DNA of 64,000 nucleotides, from positions 1,922,001 through 1,986,000 of the forward strand of contig JAQJZZ010000007.1 of assembly GCA_030077755.1 (NCBI GenBank). Direction: 5' to 3'. Positions 10,311-21,576 of this stretch are shown in pieces (the first letter of the stretch is position 1; every line of letters starts with the position of its first letter). Position numbers and translations under genes: made by a program. The DNA comes from Filosporella fistucella. Taxonomy: Eukaryota; Ascomycota; Leotiomycetes; Helotiales. The notes beneath the pieces are model-generated. The model ran no database searches. It was not told where the DNA came from and saw nothing but the letters and a program-made list of their open reading frames with translations.

Positions 10311-13300
10311 GAAAATGCTTCCTCAACGCCGCGACTGCACATCATGTGCGACTTCGCAGAATTGGGTCTACAACAATTATCCCCGTGGCGGTATGAGCTG
10401 GGGTGTGCGCAGCTATGCAAGCGACGAAGAAAGGGGGGACTGCCAAGCACATCTCGCTCAGAGCACTTGGAGGCTTTGCGCAGAGAGGCGCCCCGCTTCG
10501 TAAGGGAACGACATGAAATTGACAATAGAGAAGATTGGTGAACGTACATGTGTGCTTGCTTGAGTTTGTTGTCAAGCCCAAAGTGTTGTGTAAAGGATAT
10601 TGTTTGATTGAAGACAAAGATTTGGAAGGAGGAAGATATACTACGAAAAGACGCTAGTGCCAACGCTAGAGCCGCGCTAGAGGCTTCCACTCGAAAATTG
10701 CAGCTTGCATTCTGTTTGACAGTGGCTGGATAGTAGGCAATCGAAGTTTGACGTCAAAGTCGAGGTTGTGATAATGAAGAAAGATATGTTCTCTCAAATG
10801 GCTTTATTACGGCAATTGAGACGTGCTACCACTAGCAGAGCATCATGTATGATTGTTGTTATGTTTGGAGCCATGGCTATAGAACTGAGTTCATGACTCG
10901 TTGCATACCAGCTGGGTGTTCGGTATTATGACAGAGCCCTTTACTTAGCAGAATTCGTCACAATTCTAAAAATAAAGAACTATTTTTTCTTGCATAGGTG
11001 CTCCTACGCGTTGTAGTCTTCTGTGGAAGGTTCCACATAGATATTACATATTTGAGCTTGTCGAAGCAGCGACAACAGCGCAAAAGAGATAGGATGCTTC
11101 TGGGAAGAGGTTGAAAGGTTATGAGGAAAGGCCGCAAGGAAGTCTTATATGAAAGCAACTCACTCTTTTCAGAGCGTTAGAATGTTAGCAGCCGCGATTT
11201 TGCACAGCAATGTAATGTGATGTATGCTTTGTGCGTGAAGAGCTGCTTCGAAGCCCAAGAACTGCAGTGGGCAACGCTTCATAACCTCAACAGAGGAGCG
11301 AGACATGCCGCAAACATTGCTGATGGGCAATATCAATAAAGCAAAACACAAGGGAGGCGACAGGTCGAACTGTAGTTGTGTGATTTTGAGTTGAGGTGGG
11401 GTGATGTGTGTAATGCAATACTGCTGAAAATGACCGAGTGTGAAGGTGTGTAGACATGCGAGAAGAGATTGGCAACTCGAATACAGAAGCAAAATCGAAT
11501 AAAGAGAAGCAGACAAATAGAAAGAAAAATTCGAATTACTCACCTGGTATCAATCGATTGAGTTCATTACTCAAGGGAGTATGGAGGTGGAGTTGTCGTT
11601 TGAGGGTAGCAAATGTACACAAAAATTGGTATTCTCAAGGAGAAATGGGAAATTGGAAACGAGGTTGAGGAAAAGTTGAAGATAGCTAAAACCACTAGCC
11701 TTAAATGTCAATTGCTTACTTTTGATAAGGAGTCGATAACAGCGGCCAGAAAATTCCTAATTCAGCGCGGTGGTATCGCTAGTGTCGTCACTACGAGTTT
11801 TAGAACAGATACTTTGCGGTGGTATCGTTAGTGTCATCAATACGAGTGTTGAAATAGTGAATCTAAGCAAAAAGCCTCTTGCTCGACACTCCAGATAGTA
11901 TGCGTATCAAGCGCGCATGGGTGTCTTTATAACCCGCATCAGGGCATCGGTAATAGTGTAGGTGATTCTGTATGGAGGAGGATAAACAGCAACAGAACGA
12001 AGGAAGGATTTTGGCAGCATGAATTATCCTTATTACTTACATATTTCTAGTCAATGAATAACATTTCGAAGGTTTTCAGGTAGTTCCTTTCAGGTGATAA
12101 CAATAATCGGATCCCAGACTTACATGACTTAGGCAATGGGCTTTAGTCCTCGACGCTGGATGTCCCTTTTATGTTGCATATTCTGGGTTGCATTTGACCA
12201 CGATTCAAATCTACTACTTCCTCTATCTACAAATATCGAAACATATGGGAATACGAACCATCGCAAAGGACAAGAAAGAGATAGCCGGAGGGAACGTTTA
12301 GGGAGAAGACAGTCTGGGACCGACATGTGTCAATAGCTTCATGATGTGGCTGCTATCCGGCACCACAATCGAGATCTGGTATTAGTCGTGACAGAAGAAG
12401 ATGGACAGGAAAAATGTATATTGGGAGCAGCAACTGTACCATCAATGATCAGAATCCTTCAGTGCTCGTGGCAATGCAAAAGACATCTTGTGATATGTTA
12501 GACAAGCACCCACTTTACGAGCTGAAATGTACCGTATTGAAAACGAAGTCCGGAGTCATCAGAAGCAACAATCGAGAAATTTTCCATTTTCAAATACTCC
12601 TTTGCTGGTTCTGCTCAGCAAAGGAGCAAAAAAAGGCGATGCAATCCTTGAAATCATCGAGAGTACAGCACCGGAAATCCAGAAAGCCATTCACAGCAGC
12701 TGGAATTTATTTCCATATTGTTGCTGTCTTCAGCAGCTACCGACAGCAGAATTAACATCTGCTCATATTTCCGGACCATTATGTATCTTGTATAGCCCAT
12801 TCCGAAGGCTCAAATAGACAGCTGCTCCAATTCGAAGAGCTGTAAAAATGTATAGCCCAGCAGCAACTTCCCATTTTATTTATTCGGAATCGTCATTTGC
12901 AGCCAGATCCTACAGAGTTGCTTTATAGAACAATCCCGTCATAAGCCTGCGATCTTCCCATGAGATATTTAAGATATCTCCGTTGCATCTAGCCCCAATC
13001 CAATGTATGATGTAGACCTTTCCTCCTGAATATTAAAACCCGCGACTCCGAGGAAGTTTCGAAGCATCAGCAGCATTGGGAATAGCTATGTGTAAAACGC
13101 CAAACATCTGATTGAGCATCGTGGGCCAGTTCTATTAAAACAACGAGAAGTCAGCAATTGCTGGAAACAGATGTGGAAGCGCTTGTACAGCTTCTGGGAG
13201 AAGTAATTTGGGATGTTCGAAGGATTATACTCGCCCCAGGGTCAAGCAGCCAATTTCCAATCCAGTTTTCCTGTGACCGGTTTGTAATCCAGTGATGGTC

Positions 13301-13890
13301 CCCCCTCGTTTTGAAAGTGTAAGAAGTTTTCCTGGTCTTGCTCCCATCTCTGAATGAAACCGTGACAGAAGATGGATATCCTCTTCTGAATTCCGAGCAC
13401 AGCGATGTCGATTCTGAGATGCCATATAGTAGTAAGCAGAGGAATTGTTTCAGCGGCAGCTCGTAACTGTTTTGGAAATCCTGCCCGCCCGGAAGAGCTT
13501 GGAGAGAAGATCAATCAAGAAAGAAAATTTGCAGCGAGGCTTCGAGGATCTACTCTGCAGAAATCACAAAAGATTCCAGCAGCGCAGTGCGGGAGACTTC
13601 ATTGATCCCATTTCCCCATTCCAGTGAGTCAGAGACGCGTCAGAATCAAAACCTCTGTTTCTGTTCAAAGATTTCAATCTACCATAAGGATGAAGGAGCA
13701 ATATTGTGGTTACGAACATGTCAAGAAGCACGTTTAGCATTGTCACAAAAGAAGAATGGAAGTTGGAGTTGACATGTCATCTCATTGCTTTCCAGTACAC
13801 TGTCCACTGCATCTCCCATCCTTCATCAACGTAGCAAGACAAACGGCAAGCCAACTCAAAAGCGACACGGCCCACCCATACACAAGTTCC
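10311..13890. other. Gene-poor spacer
   Basis: I found no gene with supported splice sites or a recognisable product. Frames up to about 160 codons occur but have no conserved-looking composition. A 49-bp duplication at 11767-11864 is listed separately. Stretches around 12.6-13.6 kb are rich in GCAGC/CTGCT text without a clean period. Confidence 0.5.
11767..11864. repeat. 49-bp direct duplication, two copies
   Basis: GCGGTGGTATCG(C/T)TAGTGTC begins at 11767 and again at 11816. The copies differ by a few substitutions, mainly transitions, over about 40 bp. No coding frame spans both. Confidence 0.65.
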
Positions 13891-14192
13891 TCACTTCTTC
13901 CATGGTCGATTTTGTCCATCAACCCATGCCTGATGAATCTGGCGCAGGACCTCTTCCTTATTCTCACGGAGGTACATGGTGGTACGAGCTGCAGCCTCAA
14001 GTTCCGCATCTGTCATTGGGACATTTTCCAAGCCTCCGCCACGGCCCTGGAACTCAAAATTGGTATTTAATTCTGTAAGTTGGTAAGATTGGGAAAACTT
14101 ACAGTCCAAACGATGCCATTGGTCCAGGCCTTACTCTCATAGAACTCCTCAGAACGCTCAAGGGTTTGTTTCTTGTCTTTGGATTCAGACAT
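13891..14192 (-). CDS. Uncharacterised 81-aa protein
   Basis: Two exons: 14192-14103 (30 codons) and 14046-13891 (51 codons plus stop), separated by a 56-nt intron. The join is phase 0. The product starts MSESKDKKQTLERSEEFYES, has a central GRGGGLENVPMTDAELEAAA segment and a predicted helix around YLRENKEEVLRQIHQAW, and ends RPWKK. There is no signal peptide or membrane segment, so it is probably a soluble helical protein. I do not recognise the family. A frame-broken relative lies at 2790-2937, 11 kb away, which supports this being a real gene under past selection. Confidence 0.75.
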
Positions 14193-14637
14193 GGTGGTAG
14201 CGAACGTTGAAGTTGAGCGAAATTGTTTGCGGTATGTTATTTGGAGAGAGTGGTTGACTTGCAAATTGTCAAGTGTTCGTGGGATGTAAAGATTTCAAAA
14301 GTTGTCGACCTCAAGGTCTTCAAATAGTTGAGCTCGCTAGCCCCCTGACACGTGACCTGCTCCCCTATTCCAATAAGTCATTAGTCGCTTCCATCTACTT
14401 CCGTCAAATGTCGTGCTTATCCTATTTGAGAACACTCGGCAAGCATTTTGATCTTCAAATATTATGTGGAAATGGTTTTCATTAACTCAGCTCCGAATTT
14501 ACCGTTCCTAAGCCCCTCAGCAACGAGGAACCATAGCTCTGCCCGTGAAAAGCAAATGAAATGATTGTAAAGACGCCATTCCTGCTGCTAAATTCCCCAT
14601 GTATGATCTCTGCCATCTTGTTGCCTGCCGTTCCGTC
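14193..14637. other. Spacer between the 81-aa gene and the 236-aa Myb/SANT-like gene
   Basis: No gene is supported. It contains the promoter side of the 81-aa gene and the 3' side of its upstream neighbour. Confidence 0.5.
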
Positions 14638-15455
14638 TCATTCAACAACGACAGGGGCGTCAGAACCTCCTTGGTTGTCGACATTGAATCCCATCATTGG
14701 TTGGTACTGAGCACCTTGATCCTCAGATGTAGGGAAACTACCACCCATACCGGCATCGCCAAATCCATGACCTCCGTAGTACTGAAATGAATCATCCTCC
14801 ATGCTATAACTGCCGCCAATTGGAGTATGATATCCTGCGGAGTCTGTATACTCACTGCCGTTGTACTCCTCCTGACCCTGACCCATTCCCATGTTTGTAC
14901 CAGCGAAAGAATTAGGAGCATCATAGTACTGCATAAGATTAACAGCATCACGGATGTTTGGTTGACCGGCTTTTTGCTCAGTCTCATCCTTGACTACGAA
15001 GTGCTCCTTCATGTTCATTGGCTCTGGCTTGACATTACCAAAACCCTCATCATCTTCAGCAAGGTTCTCTTCGAGGAAAGCATCGGCTTTGCGTTTCTTG
15101 GAGGTAGAGGAAGAGGTACCGGACTCCCGGCGTTCGACTTTGGCGCGGACTGGGGTAGGTTTGATGCTGGCTGCGTTTGGGGCAATACCGTGGGCTCTCA
15201 TCATGCGCTCATAGCGTTTGGCACTTCCTGGAGTCAGTTCCAATTTCAAGCACCGTAGATTAGATAATGAGATGAAAACTTACGCAGCACCCTTGCTAAC
15301 AATCTTACATTCCTTAGCAACTTGACCGAAGTCCACCTAATAATGTCAGATGCTGGTTGAGGCTGAGCAGGATGAAAGCTTACCTTCCCATTATTGCTGT
15401 AGCGAATGCAGCTGATGAGGAACTTGAATTGTTCTTCGTTGGAAGCAGGAGCCAT
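14638..15455 (-). CDS. Small Myb/SANT-like domain protein, 236 aa
   Basis: Three exons: 15455-15384, 15336-15284 and 15223-14638, with introns of 47 and 60 nt; the sum is 711 nt and the frame closes. Residues about 6-50 form the domain: EEQFKFLISCIRYSNNGK, then VDFGQVAKECKIVSKGAAAK and RYERMMRAHG. This is a short three-helix Myb/SANT-like fold by pattern. Intron 1 is phase 0 and falls exactly before VDF, the same place as in four other genes of this window. A basic KKRKA block follows near residue 83, then a glycine-, tyrosine- and acid-rich tail with no enzymatic motif. DNA or chromatin binding is inferred from the domain only. Confidence 0.8.
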
Positions 15456-16189
15456 CTGGAATAATGTACACCTCGAAGATTTTGATAGAATATCCGAAAT
15501 GTAAGAAGTGTTGGATGAAGTCTTGAAGTTGGTTGAGTTTGACTATTGGAACTGTAGATCGGATCAAGTTGGTCAGCTGTGGAAGTGACAGTGACAAGTT
15601 GGGTTGAAACCGGGTTAGAGGAGATAGCCCTAATTTAAGAGTTATTAGACTTCATGGCGAATTTCACTACTCAATTTGTCATTCAAAGTCTAAATGCAGA
15701 TCTATAGCAATCTTCCGTTACTTCTCAGCCTGGCTTTCTTTCAAGAAATTGCAAATGGGGGAGAGCAATTCAGCTTATCGGGCGATTGCATACGGCACAG
15801 GAGTATTCAAAGATCGCTGCCTTGGTCATTAGATTACTGAAGAAATTGCTTTATTTCGGATGAACTTGAGGGCTCATGCCTTCTGCAGCAATCCATACCC
15901 GTAAACCCTAGGTACATGAAAAGAAACTTGCCATCCTTCCCAGAGAAGTGATGTTGTCCATCATCAGTGTACCGCAAACGAAAGAAAGAAATCTATATCG
16001 ACGCTACCATCAATTACAACAGATCGATGTCAACCGCAAGTCCTTCCATCAGGATGTCTTCAACAGGAGAAGATGTCTTCAACAGAAGAAGAGTGCTTGA
16101 AGAGAGAAGTACCGAATCGCAAATGCTGTGACAGATTGTAAAGCGTACGAGGTGATTTATTCTGTAGAGAAGGAGATATTAGCCATTGA
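15456..16189. other. Spacer between two Myb/SANT-like genes
   Basis: I see nothing beyond the likely promoter of the 236-aa gene (just after 15455) and the 3' flank of the 315-aa gene. Confidence 0.45.
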
Positions 16190-17438
16190 TCAACAAAACC
16201 TGTGGACTGAAGTACTCTTCCAATCGTTTTGAGTAGCTGCGATCAACTTCGAATTTTTGACCTTCAAGTCAAACTCTGGTCTTGGATAGAAGTTGAGTTC
16301 TCTCCATCGGAGATATGACTCCATACTCATGTCACTCATACGTGCATTTTCAATGTCCAAACCATCATAGTAGACGGTCTGACCATTGATGATTAAAGTC
16401 TTGATCTCATGGTATTCGGCATCATTTTCTGATAGGACAGTGGAAGTGGTAGTTTGGGTGAACTTGCCATTCTTTTCGTTCTCGTTATTCTCCATAATGG
16501 TGTCATCGTCACCTCCATCCTTGACTTCGGGCTCGATTTCAGCATCACCGGTGTTTGAACCTTCCTCATCGGCATCATTATCCTCGGTATGCTCGATATC
16601 ATCGGCGGCGGGTTCGTCCTCGGCCTTCTTTACACTGCTTTAAGGCTGTTAATGATAGTCCATGATGATATGGTGAACATAGAACAAAGGAAGACCTAAG
16701 GTCAAATCACCTACGTCTTAGCCGGTCCCTTCTTTGGCATTTGGCGCTTTGGTGCAAGCTTTGCCTTCGAGACAGCTGCCTTCTTTGGCGCAGCAGTCTT
16801 ACCAACTGCCATCTTGGCTGCAGGCTTCTTCGCAACGGTCTTGCCCTTCTTGGCTGGAGCTGCGTCTGGCTCGGTCTCACCTTGCTGAGCATCACCTTCA
16901 TCGGACTCGGCCTTTTCCTTGGCTGGAGTCTTGCGGGTGTTCTTGGCACGAGCAGCTGGCTCCTTCACAGCGGATGAAGCAGCCTCGACGGCGGCGGGGT
17001 TGCTGGCGCGGATCTTATCGAAGAGCTTCTTGCACGCAGACTTTGCATTCTTGGCGTACTTCTGGCCCACAAGTTCAGCGACGACGTTGAAATCAACCTG
17101 TGATTTTCATTAGTAAGACTGTTTAAATGAGAGATATCTTAAGTTCAGAATCTGGAAATGAGGGTTCAGAGATCTCATCAGGTAGAAATGAGGAGATCAA
17201 GGACGATATTCTTGATCTAATGTTGTGTGAAGCATGCTTGAAGAGAACTTTATAAGATCTGGGTCCGCTGATTGAAGCGGAAATGCGCTTGATGGTAAGT
17301 TGAGAAAGAAGAAGATCTTACATCAGGGACGTCGGGCATCAAGGACATAACGGTCTGCAACATTTGAGTCTCCTTGGGAGTGAGTTGTAGGTTGCCATGC
17401 TCAGCCATAGCTTCAGCGGGAGTAACCTTGGGAGGCAT
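16190..17438 (-). CDS. Small Myb/SANT-like domain protein with lysine/alanine-rich linker, 315 aa
   Basis: Three exons: 17438-17322, 17097-16715 and 16637-16190, with introns of 224 and 77 nt; the sum is 948 nt and the frame closes. The domain covers about residues 18-72: LTPKETQMLQTVMSLMPDVPD, then VDFNVVAELVGQKYAKNAKS and ACKKLFDKIRAS. Intron 1 is phase 0 immediately before VDF, as in its relatives. Residues about 75-167 are a histone-H1-like K/A/P-rich linker (KKPAAK, KKAAVSKAK). The last third is acidic, then ends in a mixed segment including TLIINGQTVYYDGLDIENAR. Probably nuclear; no catalytic motif. Confidence 0.8.
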
Positions 17439-20400
17439 GTTGTAGATCTATCTTGAAAGTCAGTTCATGTTGAGTCGATAGTCGAGGATCCTGTACTCAC
17501 TGTTTGTTTGTATTGAAAGTAGAAACTCTACTGGTGCGATGATAGATGTCTTTGAAAAGACTTGAAAGATTTTGCAGCTGTGGAAAGAGGTGGTTGAGCA
17601 GTGCGAAAGAAAGAAAGTTGAGTGTGTTGTGGAAGAAAGCAAAAGGAGGTGTATTGAGACTCGAGGCTGAAGTTAAGCAGACAACCACAGCAAGGTGCAG
17701 CTAAGATCAGACTAGCCCAGAATGCACGCTATCGCAAATTTGGGTGAATCTTTCTAGCCTCCGCTTATGCCGGCTGCTTTGATTTCTGTTTAGCTTTGTT
17801 TAAAACTAACCTAAATGTATGGAGACAGGACTGCTGAACGTGATTTCTTACGGGAGCCGTCAGCATGAAGTATTTCTTTCTGGTATTTTATTTGAGTTGA
17901 CCTTTTGCTTTTTCCGAGCTCCTACTTCCGTACTATCAAACTCCTGAGCCTCGGATTGTGTTACTCTTCGATGGCGTTCTCCTGGTCAAAGACTTTATTG
18001 AGTATTGAAACACTTGACAGTTGCGGAAGCTATAGCATAGATAGAACTCCCGGGCTGCAGAATTTGGTCATTTGTACTAATTACTTATTCGTTTAGAGGT
18101 CAGAACTATCAGTACCTTCTCGAAATTGTCGATCCCCTCCATTCTCTGCGTATCAGAATCCGCCTCCTCCTTCCCACCCTCCCGAGCCAACCATTACCAT
18201 TCACGAATCATCTTTAGGGACAACATATACTACAAGGTGCTTTCCACAAGCTAGGCTAGGTTCTATGCAGCAAATAGTATTATGAACAAGACGGATCGAG
18301 TTACACATAGAGTAATGGCTACAGAAAGCACAAATGAGCTGCAGCATGGCCATCCTGAAAGCTGGGTGAAGCAACATCACAGGCTATTGTATCATACATT
18401 AGACAATTTTATCAAATGTTGTACAAGTAAATTAATGATTCCTCTTAATTTTGTGATCTTTCTTGGTGGTCAAAAATAGCAGGCAGAAGCTGCTGATACT
18501 TAATTTCAATATTTGATCTCTGGGTGTCGACCGGAAACACCTTCTCGACCTATGGAATTCTAGCAATATTCATTGAGCCCGCTATTGTACATATCCCCAA
18601 TATCTGAAGAACTGATCCATTCCAAAACTCAATGCCCGGATCAGACTGATGCTTCGCAGAAACTCCTCGAGGCTCGGCATTTGGCAACCGAACAATGAGA
18701 ATACTATTTCAAGACGACTTGAAGAGGACAACAGGCTCCAACATCTACGATTGATACTTGATGCAGGTGCTGCCATGTTTCTTTTGATGGAGGTCTCTGG
18801 AAAGCTTTGATCCGTTTCTGAAAGCCTGCTGCTGCATTTGGGCAGAATTTGCAGCAAAGAGACTAAGTATCAAAGGTAAAGCGTCTCAATTAGAATTACA
18901 AGTCACTTTCTTTAATAGAAATACAGCGATAAAGTTTGATAGTGCTCTGTATAATTTTATTCCAATTTTGGGCGGAGGCCGTTATTGATTTACTGCTCCG
19001 GGGTTCACCAATAAAGGCGATTGCAGGGTACAGCAGCTTGTACCAACTAAGCCTCCGAACTATACATATAAGCCATCAAAGTACTAGAAAAATAGATTTC
19101 AACTCCTCGGAGAGATGCATAATCACTTCTGATGTCCAAAACCCAAGCTGTCAGAGAGGGCGAAAAGCAGCAATCTCTGCATACCCATCCCGGAAGGTGC
19201 AAGGCTTTGCACGGCATACCCATATGCAAGCAGCATTCTCAGACAGAACATCTCTTCATATCATGGTGCCTGAATGACATCAAATTCTAGCTCTCCATAT
19301 CTGATGGATGTCTAGCTGCACAGCATCAGCACCAGAGCAGAAGGTACCAGAATCTAGCAGTCCTGTATAATCAGCACAGCATATTCCCAAAAGTGTTATG
19401 ACTATACTCATGTAAAACGGAGACCTTTTCTTGCTGCGAATCAAGCTCATGCTTCTGCCGAGCTACTCTCAACAGAGGTTGGTAGGATTCAGCAGCCGTC
19501 GGCAGCACCCTTCCGGAAACGTGCTAGGCACTATGTTATATGACATTAAACTAATTATAGTTCCAATTTTATCATTACCTGCAACTTATATGCCTCTAAA
19601 TTGGCCGAAGTTGTTTTTTGTTGCTTTGTGGTATTATGCAGAAGCCGGGCTGACCGTACTCCTCCCAGTAGGACGTACGGAAAGCGAGGAGGAATCCCCA
19701 GCAGATAGCGAACTTTGTCGTCCTCAACATTTTGAAACTATATTCTGTATCTGCACTATCCAATATCCCGAAATCCATTTTTTCTCTATTTAAGTCCCAA
19801 GAAACCAATATACCCTGCAGCAAGGCAGCATTTGTCAACACCAAGAAGGAGCTCGCAGCGTCAAACCAAGGCTTGCAGCACTTTCCAATATCATCACATT
19901 CAGTGCTCCCCACTAACGAAATTTCCATTATTCCATGTTAATAATCATCTTTAGTTCTGTTATCCGCCCAGATTCATGTTGACTATGGGGAAGAAGTATC
20001 CATCAGCATCCGGCAGAGCGTTGCAGCGCCTCGGGGGATTCATATGTATTCGAATACCGGTACACCCGTGACTCCTTCAATGTATTCAGGACATGATTAA
20101 TTCGCAGCCAAGTTTATTAGGTCGAAGTTTGGAGGTTGAGTTCTCGAGGGCAGGGTTTCGGGGTAGTGGCTGCTGCATATGGAGGAGTTTTTGAGGGTCG
20201 AGGGTCGAGGGCGAAGCCTAGAAACCTATTATTAGCATGCATCAGATTACTTTGGGGACGCACATAAGATTTTCGAAGAGAGTACAAAGCCTCAAAAATG
20301 GATTGAATGCAGGTTGTTGTTAAGAGGAAGGCAGATATGTGGCTTTGACTTATTTGATATCAGGCCAGAACAATAATTATTGCTCTTATCTGTAAAACCA

Positions 20401-20887
20401 TTGAACGTGTACTCCTTCTGATAGGAATTGCGGCCGCATCTGTGAATTTAATGCCGATTACCGGCCCCATGCGGCGGTATCGAAGCAAGGAGATTGGGGC
20501 ACCAAATGAGACCTTACATGCTGTTACATATCACACGAAGAAAGAAAATATAAATCACATTTAGGGATCATATGTGACGGTCTAAAGAGACTTCACAAAT
20601 CAAAGCAATTATGTGTGTAGATGCCGTAGATTCCTCAAATCCATAACGCCAGTCCATCTATGCTCAAAGAACAGGTCAATGAACCACCTATGATGAAGAA
20701 ATCATCCCGAAAACCATCGCAAGAAAAGACCACAAGTGGAAAGTAGAGAATCTAAGACCCAAAGAGAAAGCTGTATCCATCTACGCCGCCCTCAATCTTA
20801 AGCAACCATGCAAAGCCACCAGTCATGAAGAACGCCTCGATGAAAAACATCAACCTGAAGATCCGTAAACTCCTCAGCCTAGAAAAT
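17439..20887. other. Gene-poor 3.4-kb spacer
   Basis: No supported gene, RNA or transposon was found on either strand. The frames present are short. A purine-rich GAGGGTCGAGGGTCGAGGG stretch lies near 20200. Confidence 0.45.
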
Positions 20888-21576
20888 CTAAGCCTCATCC
20901 TCACTCTTGATTGGCTCAGCCTTCATCTCAACCTCCTCAGAGTCAGACTCAACCTTGGGAATATCCTTCATATCCTCATCGGAGTCAATCTCAACCTTTT
21001 CAGCCGACTTCTTTGCCTTCTTGGCTGGAGTCTTGGCAGCCTTGGGCTTTGGCTCCTTCTTTGGCTTGACTGGAGTCTTCTTGGTGACCTTGTTTGGCTT
21101 TGGGGTTGGTGCCTTTGCCTTAGTCTCCTTTGGAGTGACGATAGGAAGGGTTCCATCATCAAGCATGAAGGCCTCAAGACCCTTGGTGATGTTGATGCCG
21201 TACTTCTTCTTGATTTGGGTGATACGATTGCCGACGGAACGAACGTTGGTGTATCCCAACTCCTTGGCGACACCTTCGTAGTTGACCTGAGATGTGTGTC
21301 AGTATATGTTGTGTCAAAGAGATGGTTTGAGACATCATGTGATGCCAAATTTGCTCTGATGAAAGCGACATTGTGAATTGATGTGGGAATCCGTTCAAGG
21401 AAGGAGTTATGGAGATGAAGGACGAAGAACGGAAAGTGATAACTTACACTCAAAACGCCTCCAGAAGAGTTGCGAAGACAAGCCAAGAACATATCAACAT
21501 CACTTTGTGGCATAGTGTGAGGATCAGCAGCGGCGCCCTTGGCTGGGGTAGAGGGTCCGGCTTCGTTGTCAGACAT
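20888..21576 (-). CDS. Small Myb/SANT-like domain protein with basic and acidic tail, 175 aa
   Basis: Two exons: 21576-21448 (43 codons) and 21286-20888 (132 codons plus stop), separated by a 161-nt intron. The domain is about residues 23-78: MPQSDVDMFLACLRNSSGG, then VNYEGVAKELGYTNVRSVGN and RITQIKKKYG. The intron is phase 0 and sits directly before VNY, equivalent to VDF or IDW in its relatives. The linker is rich in KPKKEPKPKAAKTPAKKAKK and the C-terminus is acidic (EIDSDEDMKDIPKVESDSEE). This layout is typical of small chromatin-associated proteins, but its target is unknown. Confidence 0.82.
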
